From positions 70,131-134,130 of the forward strand of contig NMRA01000464.1 of the NCBI GenBank assembly GCA_002633005.1: a stretch of DNA of 64,000 bases, written 5' to 3'. This document shows, piece by piece, positions 34,615-44,923 of this stretch; positions within the stretch are counted from its first letter, which is position 1, and the number at the start of each line of letters is the position of its first letter. The notes beneath the pieces were generated by a model. It worked only from the letters and a program-made list of their open reading frames with translations. It was not told the DNA's origin and did not search any database. Both the position numbers and the translations under genes were made by a program. The DNA comes from Phoronis australis (lineage: Eukaryota > Phoronida > Phoronidae).

Positions 34615-35010
34615 ATGGCTGGAGTCGGTGACCCGTATCACGGGGACAGTAGTGTGAGTGACGGAGACCTCGTTCACAGCAGTGGTGACGAGGAATTTTT
34701 TCACGGACATTCAGTGGGTGGGTACATGTTTGAGCCCGAGTATAACGAGGCAGAGTACGCACAGGCACAGGAAGCTGTTGAGAGAAACGAGGCGGCTACT
34801 GAGGACAGATGTGGTGACACATCTTGGTGCAAATGCACTGTGTGCGTTGTTATGCCTACCTCAATGGAATGCTTGTGCTGTTCAGAGTTCGACGAGGCCA
34901 AGCCACTACTGGACACGGTTAAGTGGACCTCCGGCATACCACGGACAGAGGAACAACTGTTCCACTTGCCAGAGTGTCCCGCGACACACTCCCACTGGAT
35001 GGTGACCTGA
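34615..35010 (+). CDS. Transposon-borne P2X7-tail-like cysteine protein, truncated
   Basis: An open frame of 131 residues starting at an ATG with A at -3 and G at +4 (MAGVGDPYHGD). An acidic N-terminal region of about 60 residues leads to C66 and then W71-C-K-C74-T-V-C77 and M80-P-T-S-M-E-C86-L-C88-C89. This spacing matches the zinc-binding cysteine domain that forms part of the C-terminal tail of the P2X7 receptor and occurs in many stand-alone invertebrate proteins. There is no channel part and no membrane segment. After about residue 100 the frame runs into antisense transposase sequence, so the domain's end is missing. Its place just inside the transposon's left end suggests it was, or is, a transposon gene. 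Expression is unknown. Confidence 0.6.
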   Translation: MAGVGDPYHGDSSVSDGDLVHSSGDEEFFHGHSVGGYMFEPEYNEAEYAQAQEAVERNEAATEDRCGDTSWCKCTVCVVMPTSMECLCCSEFDEAKPLLDTVKWTSGIPRTEEQLFHLPECPATHSHWMVT

Positions 35011-35711
35011 GCACCCAAACTGCTTACATCGTGTCGTGTGACTCCCTCGCCACACACCTGGCACCTTCTAAATAGCTCCAACACTTTAGACAAGTCCACA
35101 ATAAACTTATCAAAGTTTGGCTCACCGATCTGTTCACTGGACGACGAACTGTCCTCTTCACTGGGTGTCGAACGGGGCCTGTATTCACTCCCCCTACTCA
35201 ATATTGCTGCAGGGCTGCTTAGAGGCTCTGGGCTGGAGAAAACAGCACAGGGCGAATCACTACTGGTTCCAGGAATGGCACGCTCTGGGGGTACGTTCGG
35301 AGGCACAGGTGACAGTGGATGAAGTGCCTCCACTGGCTCCAGTCACTGTACTGGCCACAGCTCGCGAGGCTTCTCTCTCTTCAAAAACGCACTTCTCGAG
35401 GGTGGCGACGGGGCACTGTCGGGAATCAACACAGACGGAATGGCATCCTTCTTCAGGCGTTGTTTCGCAGGGACCTTCATCAGTTCAGCGTACAAATCCC
35501 TTTCGTAATCGGACGGCAGAAAGTGCTTGCCACACACACGGAAATCCTAGCCTGCTTTGTACGTTGCGTGGACGGGTAACGCTGCGTTCTTTACACGAAC
35601 GAGCCAAGTACGGCGAAGTTTGTCATCCATCGGAAAGCGATGCTAAGGTACTCCCAAAGCGCTTGTGAGACGATAATGAGTACATCCCGGTACGCAGCAA
35701 CAGTGTGGCAT
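34935..35711 (-). pseudogene. Broken THAP transposase fragment, copy 2
   Basis: Reading minus from about 35711, the start resembles MPHCCCVPGCTHYRL but meets a TAG after some 22 codons. The later THAP half (VCGKHFLPSDYERD, then RLKKDAIP) is open at 35537-35343. After a frame change at 35333 a serine/glutamate-rich linker (EEDSSSSSEQ) leads to the zinc-ribbon (ELFRRCQVCGEGVTRHD, then WECVAGHSGKW). It ends at the junction with the plus-strand gene. A stop and at least one frameshift show it is dead; the DDE core is missing. Confidence 0.75.
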
Positions 35712-36579
35712 GTTGACTGACTAGTAAATTAAAGCAAACGACGACGTAACTTAACACAACCGAGGTAGAACAATGACTGACTTGGCAGCTCTCACAGTCA
35801 GACTATATGAAAAGAAATTGGCGCAAAATGCTTGCCTCCTAAAACGTCACTTCCGGAGTAGCGGACGAGTAATTAACAAAATTACGAAAAGCTGTAATTA
35901 AGTGGAAAATATGTCTAGGATAACCAACCAACCTTATTTTAGCTCAAAATGACATGAAAAAAGGTTGCCTTCGCCTTTAAGTTTGGAAATTTTAGGACTT
36001 AAGCCGGAAATTTAAAAACCAGTTGTCCGCTTACAAAAATTTAATATTGAAGAATAAAAACAACCTTCACACCCCTCTGGTGTTCCTGTTCCATGTTTTC
36101 AAAGAAGTTGATTGACTTTTCATGGACTGCAGTGATAGACTGCAGTGGAGATTTTGTGCGGCATATATTCGACATGAAATGAGTATGTAACCTGCAGTTG
36201 AATTGCGAGATAGATTTTGACTTGTCCAGATGGTTATTTCTGAAGTATTAATGTAATCTTTATTTATGTTAAAGGTTTTACCAGCGTTCTATTTATTTGT
36301 ACACGGATGTGAATTTGTTGAAATCGCTGATCCAAATCCTGGTCAAATGTGCGCATTCTGCTGAGACCAACCGTCTGATCAGGGCCAGAGAAGAGTAATT
36401 TGGTTAATTCGCTCACTAGACTATGACTGAAATTCCTCGTCAGGACAGGATTTCATGAGTCACTACCTTTGGAAGAAATTTAGCGGACAATTTTCGTCAA
36501 AAAGTTTACCAGATAGTTTTCATCAAAACGGAGAAAACAAAAATGGATTTGTGAAGACAGGATTAAGTAGTAGGCCTAC

Positions 36580-36775
36580 CAGAGCCTCCTAAAAAACGTT
36601 CATCTTCAAAGTGCCTTGAACAAATGTATAAAGTCTTATTGCTGAAACAACTGCCATTCACGTTGACACAAGAAATAAGCTTTTCTTCCCACAGCCGATT
36701 ATGGGGTCTTCGGAAGCTAATTCCTTTGCATTTAGCCTGTGTGGCCGAACAACAGGCCACACAGAAGCCGACCAT
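36580..36775 (-). CDS. Single THAP zinc-finger exon
   Basis: From an ATG at 36775 (G at +4) the frame reads MVGFCVACCSATQ, then GISFRRP, a W, and YICSRHFEDERF. This gives C5-x2-C8 and C-x2-H, the C2CH pattern of THAP DNA-binding domains at the protein start, where these always lie. The AVP-type tail of the domain is missing and a donor (CTG/GTAGGC) follows at 36579, so this is probably a first coding exon ending in phase 1. I could not identify a second exon. It differs in sequence from the THAP of the Kolobok-like elements only 0.6 kb away. It may be a host gene, a remnant of another THAP transposon, or a domesticated one. Confidence 0.6.
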
Positions 36776-37224
36776 GATTAGCAGACGACGTACTTGCCGG
36801 AAATTGCACCAGAAAATTTAGCCAGGTGTCGCCAGTGAATAATGACAATTAAGGACTTATGCGTAAGATCACAGATTTCGTCCATTGAAAGTATACGGAG
36901 TTGGCGGTCCATGTACTATAGTCTATGCTGACACTCTGTGTCTGAGTACACATTGTTCTCCTATCCTCGCTCCCCCATCTTTACGTACCCCTTTTCTATA
37001 GGCTTCCTGTATCCTATCAACTTGTCCCCAAATTTAAATGAGGCTATATAAAATAAGTTTCCAAAGTACAAGTTCCTTGTAAGATATCAATCAATACATT
37101 CTTAAACAGCCACCCCTGTTGCAAACATAGCTCCATCACTTATAAACACATGTCACAGACCCAATGAACTCCCTTCACTTAAACCACCATTCATGATACC
37201 AGACTTTCAAAGCATGGCTTACCC

Positions 37225-37301
37225 ACCCAAAAAACTCGTGCGAGGTGGGGAAAGGAGGGTGCGAAGGAGGGTGGTGGGTGGGAAGGCGTGTGTGAGGGGA
37301 G
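37225..37301 (+). repeat. G-rich, quadruplex-prone stretch
   Basis: Five or more runs of three or four G within about 75 bases on the plus strand (GGGG, GGG, GGG-TGGT-GGG-T-GGG, GGGG). One loop is longer than usual for a canonical quadruplex. Confidence 0.5.
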
Positions 37302-40300
37302 ACAGTTAGAACATTAATCAATATATGGCAACTGAGCATTAAGTTGCTTGCAAAATACCGAGCAATTTGATTTTAAGACTAAAATGATTTGTAACAGTCA
37401 CCAGGTAATGCTCCTTCATAATCAACCAAAATAGAATTATATTTATCCAAAAAACAAGTGAATTGAATATTAGTGAGTCATCAAGCACTAAATTGCAGCT
37501 GTCAGCTTTAAGTAGTGGTGTGTTAGAAGTAAACACAATTAGCAACATGACAGTTAACTACTGCTTAGACTCATAAGCACTACAAGAGTACTAAAAAGGA
37601 CTTGATAAAAGAACGACTTACCTTAAATGAAACGTGTAAAACTAGTGCTTAGAGAATCCAAACTCTTAGGCGTTCTGAAAAAGAATTCAGTTTACTTCGT
37701 GAGTGGAGTTCTGACTTTAATTCATTGACAAGATAATTAGAACATAAAGAGGTCATTTTGCTAATACATAACGAAGGTCACAAACCAGTAAGTGACATAG
37801 TTTACCAATGTGCCAGGACATCCCCTTCGACAAGAAAACTGAGGTCTATATTAATGGCAAGCATTGACCTTAGATTCCAATCTAAATAGAAACATGTTCC
37901 ATTTAACAGATAGTGATTGCAACGAAAGTTACCATCATAATTTACTTCCTAATGACCTCTATTGATCAATGCTTTAACTGTTTAGCTCGTCATAGGCAGA
38001 TACAAGACACACGTGTTACCCGCCAACCAGCAACTGAGCTGAATTGAAGAAAACTCTTAAAAATGCATTCAAGTGGCACCTTGCAGATGAACGAGTTCCA
38101 TAATGACCTCAAGGACAATGACCTCAAGGACAATGACCAACTTGACACCAACTGAAGTGAAGCTACTGATTAACTTAAAAAACCCAGTATTTTTTATGAA
38201 AAGAAAAACAACAAAAACTGTAACCTCAGGCAGTGAGCAAAGTGTCAGTATGGAAAGGTTAACCTTTAGAGCTAGTCTAACCAGGATGTAATGAATGAGC
38301 AACTACCTTAGGTGTGGTCAACACTGGTTAATAGAGCTGGTTCTTATATCAGTCAATTTTATAACCTCAAGCAGGTCATAAGAGTGAAGCCCTTGAAACA
38401 ACAGTGACACCAGACAATGAAAGTACAGTTAGGTTGTTGTCAGTTAGCAGTAAATATCTGTTAAAGTATACTGAAGCAGAACAACAAGAGCCTAGTTTTC
38501 AGGATCCCAAATTAATTCCACCATCTACACTAGCTGTACATTTCCTTTCAGAGCCCTCAATGTCCCACTCTCCCTATAAAAATGTTTCCTATGAAAAATA
38601 TTTGAAAATCACTGTTCATTCCTCTCATCAGTCTTGAAACTGTCCCTCAAGGTTAGAATCACTTCAGCAAAATGTTATTTATAGCCACTTGGAGCATTGT
38701 CAGTGAGGAGTGGCACCCCAGGGGAGGGGGAGTTGAGGCGTATTTTACCCGTAACCAAAAAAAATCCCATCTCAGAAGCCACAGGCACCATTCCCTCAGG
38801 AGCGACAGCCCCACTTTTTCAACATCTTCCCCAGGTTTCCACAACTCATTTGAATCTACAAGAAAACCTAAATCAGATCTTTAAGTTAGAAACAAATTTA
38901 TGTATATCAAATAAATTTAAATTGGAAACATACTAAATACGTATTTGGTTCAGGAAAAATGTTTCATGGAATATATTAGATGTACTTGACCAACACTAAA
39001 TATAACAAGCAAGTTACCCCAAATATGAAAAAGAAATTTGACAATATCTTTCAAGCAAATAATGAACTTAAAAACAACTTGACTACCTGATTCTCACAAA
39101 CGGCAAGTGAGAATTGTCCTTGCGTGAATTTGGCAATCACCACGCAAGGATTTCATTGACCAAACAAGGAATTTTCTTTTTGCAAACATTTCTTTTCTCA
39201 CCAAATTTTTTGTTTCATTTCGTTCATAGTTTATTTGCAGTATATGTGCTATCCAAAGTATGAGTTACCAAAGAATACGTTACACCTCATCAAGGGTAGG
39301 AGAACTTCTTCAAGTGCAACTTGCCCAAGCGCAAGCTGTAGGGTGGATACAAACACACAGGATGAAAGTAATATTACTAGCTGTGCACTTGCTATAGTTA
39401 CACCCATAGGAATGTCTACCATAATCACTTTTGGGCAATAGTCACTTAAAGGGGTCCCAGATTTTTGAAAATCGAGACTTTGCTGCTTGTTATTCATTGG
39501 AGAAAACTGGTTGTCATAATTCGGGAACATGCAAGTGGCTATTCCCATTTTTGCACCATATTTGTCTACTTCATGTAGTGTGGATGTTCAGCTGAACAGG
39601 GGCACATTGCTCTAGAGCAAGCTGTACTTGGGTAACTGATAGCCTGGACACAACTATGTAATAAAACCTTGAAGTTGGATCCAAATGGATCAAAAATTTT
39701 TAGTAAAGCAAGAGATGAGTTAAGCGAAAATACTGACGCAAGTTTTACTGTATATGTGTACCACATTAGAACTACAATCAGCATTCATTTCACAACATCA
39801 ATTTCGTCTAATGGCTATTGCATAAATCACCATCTTTGCATTCATAAACAAAGAAGTCAATATCTGTGATTGTTTACAAGTGTCAATACACACATGCACA
39901 ACATCACAGATAACCAATTATTTTCTAGAAAATTAGCACTACAATGTGTGACCACAGCAATAGCACCACTTGAAGCCTCCCAACCCCCCCCCCGTGGAGT
40001 GTACCTACAGGGTGAGGAGGCACCAGTTGAAGGTCAAGGTCAGGGTGTGTAATCTTGACCTTGGTGTGTGTTGTATGGCACTGTTAAAAACCGCACCTAA
40101 ATAGGTGACAAAAAAACAAAAGCAGCACTGCACTAGAGGTTTGTATTAACCTTATTATTGACTTCAACTGAGGTTAAAATTTTAGTTTTTCACGTGACAA
40201 ACTTGAAATATCAACGAGACCATTTTAAGAGAAATTAACGATATCTTGTACATTTTTCCATATCTACATGTCTGGGGCAAAACAGTTCCGCAAGAGCCCT

Positions 40301-41010
40301 CTAATGGCAGTTTTTTCAAATCTCGCTTCCGAAAAAGCCATGATGTGGGCAATTTCTTGATAGGGGGCTTATTCGAAAATCCCCGCTTGTTTCTGTACAC
40401 CTATTAGAGCCAAGATGAACTGAGCTAACAAATGTGAACTGAAACTTGGAACAAACAATACTATCTGTGAGGGTAAAAAATAAACATCTCACCGCCAAAG
40501 CCAAACAAAAGCGTCAGCAAAACCCGACTTGGTTTCCTTTCACATTCCCAGAAGGTTGGCGTGGACATCCTTAGCTGCTGCTGGCTGTCATCCCTAATTG
40601 CAACCAGACCCAATCAGGATATCATACGGCCCACCAGTTAATTTACACGCCAATATGAGTTCTATTGAACAGAATGAGGCAAACCCAAGCCAAGAATCGC
40701 TTCTAATCAATAAACAGATATATTCCAACCTCCGCAATGACGTCATGCCGATATCTCAAAAATAGCTCAGACTAGAACCTGATTACGCTACTGTGGGGGT
40801 GATGAACTTAATTGACGGTGACTGAAGTCGGATTTTTTTTAAGAAATGGATGCAACAGCACCTCCGCAGATGTGGGATTTTGGACTTTCATGAGGGATAC
40901 CGTAGTTCAAGTCTTGGCTTGCAGTAAGCAACAAAATGCTTCTCACCATACAAATCTTGCCAACTTTGACAGCAGATCTATCATAAGAGAACTAATGTAT
41001 GGATATAAGA
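37302..41010. other. Non-coding region
   Basis: No gene recognised. There is a short direct repeat at 38104-38140 (ATGACCTCAAGGACA, two copies and a part), a C-run near 39985, and the diverged foldback relative at 39440-39510. An isolated CTCF-like core on the minus strand lies near 40297. Confidence 0.35.
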
Positions 41011-41096
41011 ACAAGAGCAACGCGGAGCGTTGAAATGCGCCCACAATTGCACCGCATACGGTATCCTTCTAGGGTTGTTTATTGGTACCATAAAGT

Positions 41097-42784
41097 GGCC
41101 AGTAGAGGGCATACTTTGCAAAATGGAAAGGCATGGTCATTGTCTCCTCAATAGGCTAGGGGCAAAATGTGAGTAATCTTCATAATACAAGCACATCCTA
41201 TACACCAGTTGCTTAAAGCACCACAGAAACATAGAATTAAAAACAAATTTACCAACATACGAGATTAGCACAGCATTAGAATGCCAGAAACAAATTTCTA
41301 CTTGGAACTTTTCCTTCACAGTCACGAAGTAACACAAAGTATACACCTGAAGACCTATGAAAATACAGAGGTCAATGTAAAATACTAAAATTGCCACTAG
41401 AGGCAAATACTAAAATTGCCACTAGAGGCATACCGGTAATCAGAATCATCCTAAAGTCGTCATCGTCCGTTGTCAACATCACATAAATACACTTGCTAAA
41501 TTTAGTAAAGATCCTGCAAACGGTTTGGGAGATACAGCCATGGGCGCAAAAAAACAAAACTGCCACTAGGAGGCGCCACAGTAGTCCAAATCGTCTGAAA
41601 ATCATTGTCAGCTGTCTTCCTTATAGTAAGCACATACACGCCAATTTTCACAATCATCCTTTGAGCGGTTTGGTTGATAGAGGGGTGGACGCAAAAATAC
41701 AGACTCGAAAACAGTAAAAATGGCCACTAGGTGGCGCAAACTACGTCGAATCCATCTGAAAACAGTAGGATAGCGTCATCTCACTAATAGGTGCCTACAT
41801 ACCAAATTTCATGAAAATCCGTTCAATACTTTTGAAGATACAAAGGTAAGCGTAAAAAACTAAAATTGCCACTAGGGGGCACACCGGTAGTCGGATCCGA
41901 CCAAAAGTCGTCATCTTCCGTTGTTAACATCATATAAATATACTTACACAATTTGTAAAGATCCTGCGAACGGTTTAGGAGATACAGCCATAGGCGCAAA
42001 AAAACAAAACTGCCACTAGGAGGCGCCACAGTAGTCGAAATCGTCGGAAAATCATCGTCAACCGTCCTCTACATAGTAAGCATATACATGCCAATTTTCA
42101 CAATCATCCTTTGAGCGGTTTGGTTGATAGAGGGGTGGACGCACAAAAACAGACTCGAAAACACTAAAAATGGCCACTAGGTGGCGCAAACTATGTCGAA
42201 TCCATCTGAAAACGGGAGGATAGCGTCATCTCACTAATAGGTGCCTACATACCAAATTTCATGAAAATCCAATAAGGACTTGTGAAGATACAAAGGTAAG
42301 CGTAAAAAAATTAAAATTGCCACTAGGGGGCACACCGGTAGTCGGATCCGTCCAAAAGTCGTCATCTTCCGTTGTTAACATCATATAAATATACTTACAC
42401 AATTTCGTAAAGATCCTGCGAACGGTTTAGGAGATACAGCCATAGGCGCAAAAAAACAAAACTGCCACTAGGAGGCGCCACAGTAGTCGAAATCGTCGGA
42501 AAATCATCGTCAACCGTCCTCTACATAGTAAGCATATACATGCCAATTTTCACAATCATCCTTTGAGCGGTTTGGTTGATAGAGGGGTGGACGCACAAAA
42601 ACAGACTCGAAAACACTAAAAATGGCCACTAGGTGGCGCAAACTATGTCGAATCCATCTGAAAACGGCAGGATAGCGTCATCTCACTAATAGGTGCCTAC
42701 ATACCAAATTTCATGAAAATCCGTTCAGGACTTTTGAAGATACAAAGGTAAGCGTAAAAAACTAAAATTGCCACTAGGGGGCAC
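41097..42784 (+). promoter_or_regulatory. About twelve CTCF-like cores, one per monomer
   Basis: Cores of the form GCCA(C/G)TAG-x-x-GGC start near 41097, 41393, 41418, 41562, 41722, 41868, 42012, 42172, 42319, 42464, 42624 and 42770. Three versions cycle in order: GCCACTAGGGGGCAC, GCCACTAGGAGGCGCC and GGCCACTAGGTGGCGC. All point the same way. They closely match the vertebrate/insect CTCF core; binding here is inferred only. Confidence 0.45.
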
Positions 42785-42800
42785 ACCGGTAGTCGGATCC
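41392..42800. repeat. 451-bp higher-order tandem repeat
   Basis: The marker CCGGTAGTCGGATCC (first copy variant) recurs with spacings of 451, 451 and 451 bases (A of ACACCGGT at 41881, 42332, 42783; variant at 41430). Each 451-bp unit contains three diverged monomers of 144-160 bp, each opened by GCCACTAGG-N-GGC. A further 25-bp duplication at its left edge doubles one core (41393 and 41418). The higher-order units are far more alike than the monomers, so whole trimers were amplified recently. Confidence 0.9.
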
Positions 42801-43650
42801 GTCCGAAAGTTCGCACATGCCGTCCCATTCATGAATGGAACATATGTGCCAAATTTCATGAACGTATGTCAAAGGGTTTTGGAGATAGAGCAGCGGACGC
42901 CGGACGCCAGACGCCGGACGGACGCCGCCCGGACGGACAGAGATGACGGCATAATGCGTCCACATATAAATATGTGGGCGCATAAAAATGATTTCTTGGG
43001 GCGTCACGTGATCACACTTTCCAATATCACAAACATGGTAATAGTTACATTAATCACCGCAACGTCCAGAAACAACCCACAATTTTGATGAGAAATTTGA
43101 CAAAATGAAATTTCACCCATTCACCATAAACTGTCCCAAGCTGGAGGCCAACTCCATTCTCTGTATTTCTTCCCACCTTTTATCTAGCGCAGATTGAATG
43201 ATGTCAAACAGTTTATGAATGCTTATACCAAGTTCTGGCCACCGTGCTCATGATACGGAGAAGCATCCAACACATCAAAGGGTCCACTTTCATAACTTTA
43301 GAAATTATAACTGCCAACAGAAAAGATGCACACCAACCTAAGCAACTTCAAATCACCGTGTACCTGGTGCCTCAGTTTTCGCAGCCATAACGAGGTCCAC
43401 AGTATTTCTAGTATTATTCTAGGAAGTAGGAAAAAACACAAATAGGGGCACAACCAAACTGAATGACCTCATCTGGACATTTTTTGTTTCAGATGTTTTC
43501 ACACAAACCCCTTACAAAGGAAGATCTGAGTTTCCACATTGACAATACTTCTATTATTGTAAGAATAGAAAAAAAATGCTCATTGCATACAGCTTATACA
43601 GCACAGCTACATACATAAATATAAGTATATAATGATTTTATTTATTCATA

Positions 43651-44923
43651 CCGACTATTCACCCTAATAAGCGCCTAGAAGCCGGTTGCAAGAAACAATC
43701 CCAAAGAGGGACTCAACTAAGGTCCCTAAGTCTTTCAGAGTATTTGTGTCTTATGGACTCAGAGATTAAATATTTTTCTATCATTTCATCTTTATTATGA
43801 GCTCCTCTTTGATTAATGACATTTTCCAATAATATAACTAAATCCCGAACCCAGAGTTCATGGAAAATAATTAGGGACTCAGTCCTTAAATTGGGTGTGT
43901 TGCATGAAAAGATCCCTAATTATTTTCGATAATATTGACAATTCAACATAGAGTTCACTCGCGATATGTATCAAAGTCAAAAGTTGACTTAGTAATGAAA
44001 CTAAAACAATAGAAGAAAGGGCAATCGATGTTTTCACAAGTCCAAAAATATGGCTTAGGTTTCAGGGAACGTAGTTGAATCCTTATTAGGGACTGCTTCA
44101 TGCAACCGGGCACAGGGCGCTTAGCAAAATTCGCTTCAAGGATGGGGGCGCTATTATGGCCCAAAGTGGTTAAAACCCGGTCTCCGAAACAGGCGAAATC
44201 GTAAGCTAGGATTCATCAAATTTACGCTCTGTGACGCATCTGTAACCTATGACAGACTTTCTACAAAATTGCGGTGCATTGCTATCAAACTTCGTCGTTA
44301 AATTACAATCATTTTTCAGAAAACCATGCTGAAATCCTAGGGCCGATGCTATGCTACACGTTTTAAGAATGGACAATTCCCGAAGACAGGTACTTGCAAT
44401 GAGATAAATATAGCTCATTGGGTACTTGTATGTAGCGCATGCTTCCTGGCCATGTGCTTTTAACACCGGTCAAGTTTTTATTAGTCTTCGATTCGTGGTT
44501 TTCAATTGTACAAAGAAATTTGGATTCCTGTTGAGAGAGAAGATCTGTACTGTAAAGATACAAGTACGCTGCGTCTGTTCTGAAAGGCCAGACCATAATA
44601 GGACACGCTTCTCGCAATATCTGTAAAACTTTTGCATTCTTTTTGAAGCATGGCGGAAGTCTGAAGTGTATAGTGTAAGTCACGACTAAATACCAACATA
44701 ACGGCAAGGCTTGTAGTCTACATATTCCGCGCACAATAATATTTTCAGGACTGTCGGATCTTATTGATAAATTGAAGACGTTACTGTAGAAGTTTAGAAC
44801 AGTAGGTAAGGCATTTTTCGCATGTACACCTTCATGGGGTGGGTGCTTATTTTAGCAAAGTCTGAAAACGGCTGGGGGGTTGGGATCTTATAGGGGCATG
44901 GGCGCTTATTAGGGCGAATACGG
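43651..44923. mobile_element. TA-flanked DNA element with nested MITE
   Basis: It begins CCGACTATTCACCCTAATAA and ends TTATTAGGGCGAATACGG, an imperfect inverted pair of about 25 bp, with TA on both outer sides. Total 1,273 bp, of which 43680-44108 is a later insertion of MITE family B. The body matches the fragment at 33880-34129. A TA duplication suits Tc1/mariner-type elements, but no transposase is left. Confidence 0.6.
43680..44108. mobile_element. MITE family B, copy 2, nested
   Basis: Begins GCCGGTTGCAAGAAACAATCCC and ends GGGACTGCTTCATGCAACCGGGC, about 429 bp. The interior is homologous to 31043-31416 in reverse orientation (shared AGTTGACTTAGTAATGAAAC-like and GCATGAAAAGATCC motifs). 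It interrupts the TA-flanked element. Confidence 0.75.

Larger units (their letters stand above)
34294..35976. mobile_element. Kolobok-like DNA transposon, deletion copy 2
   Basis: 1,683 bp between TTAA repeats (34290-34293 and 35977-35980), with the same AGGCGAAGGCAACC / GGTTGCCTTCGCCT ends as the copy in the ankyrin intron. The inverted repeats are about 160 bp; beyond them the two ends differ. The left half holds a plus-strand open frame with a P2X7-tail-like cysteine domain; the right half holds a minus-strand, decayed THAP/zinc-ribbon transposase. The two meet head-on near 34920-34947, so the element looks like an internal-deletion derivative of a larger transposon with two convergent genes. 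No transposase catalytic core remains. Confidence 0.85.
41018..42990. mobile_element. Helentron/HINE-like element with tandem core
   Basis: The left edge has a perfect hairpin CAACGC-GGA-GCGTTG (41018-41032) followed by ATGCGCCCAC. The right edge has an 8-bp-stem hairpin CCACATAT-AA-ATATGTGG (42960-42977) overlapping GTGGGCGCAT, the inverted match of the left decamer. Between them lies a tandem array of about 150-bp monomers. Short inverted ends, terminal hairpins and a central array of about 150-bp repeats are the known plan of non-autonomous Helentron elements (HINEs) in molluscs and insects. No open frame codes for a Rep/helicase. Exact ends and class are inferred. Confidence 0.5.
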
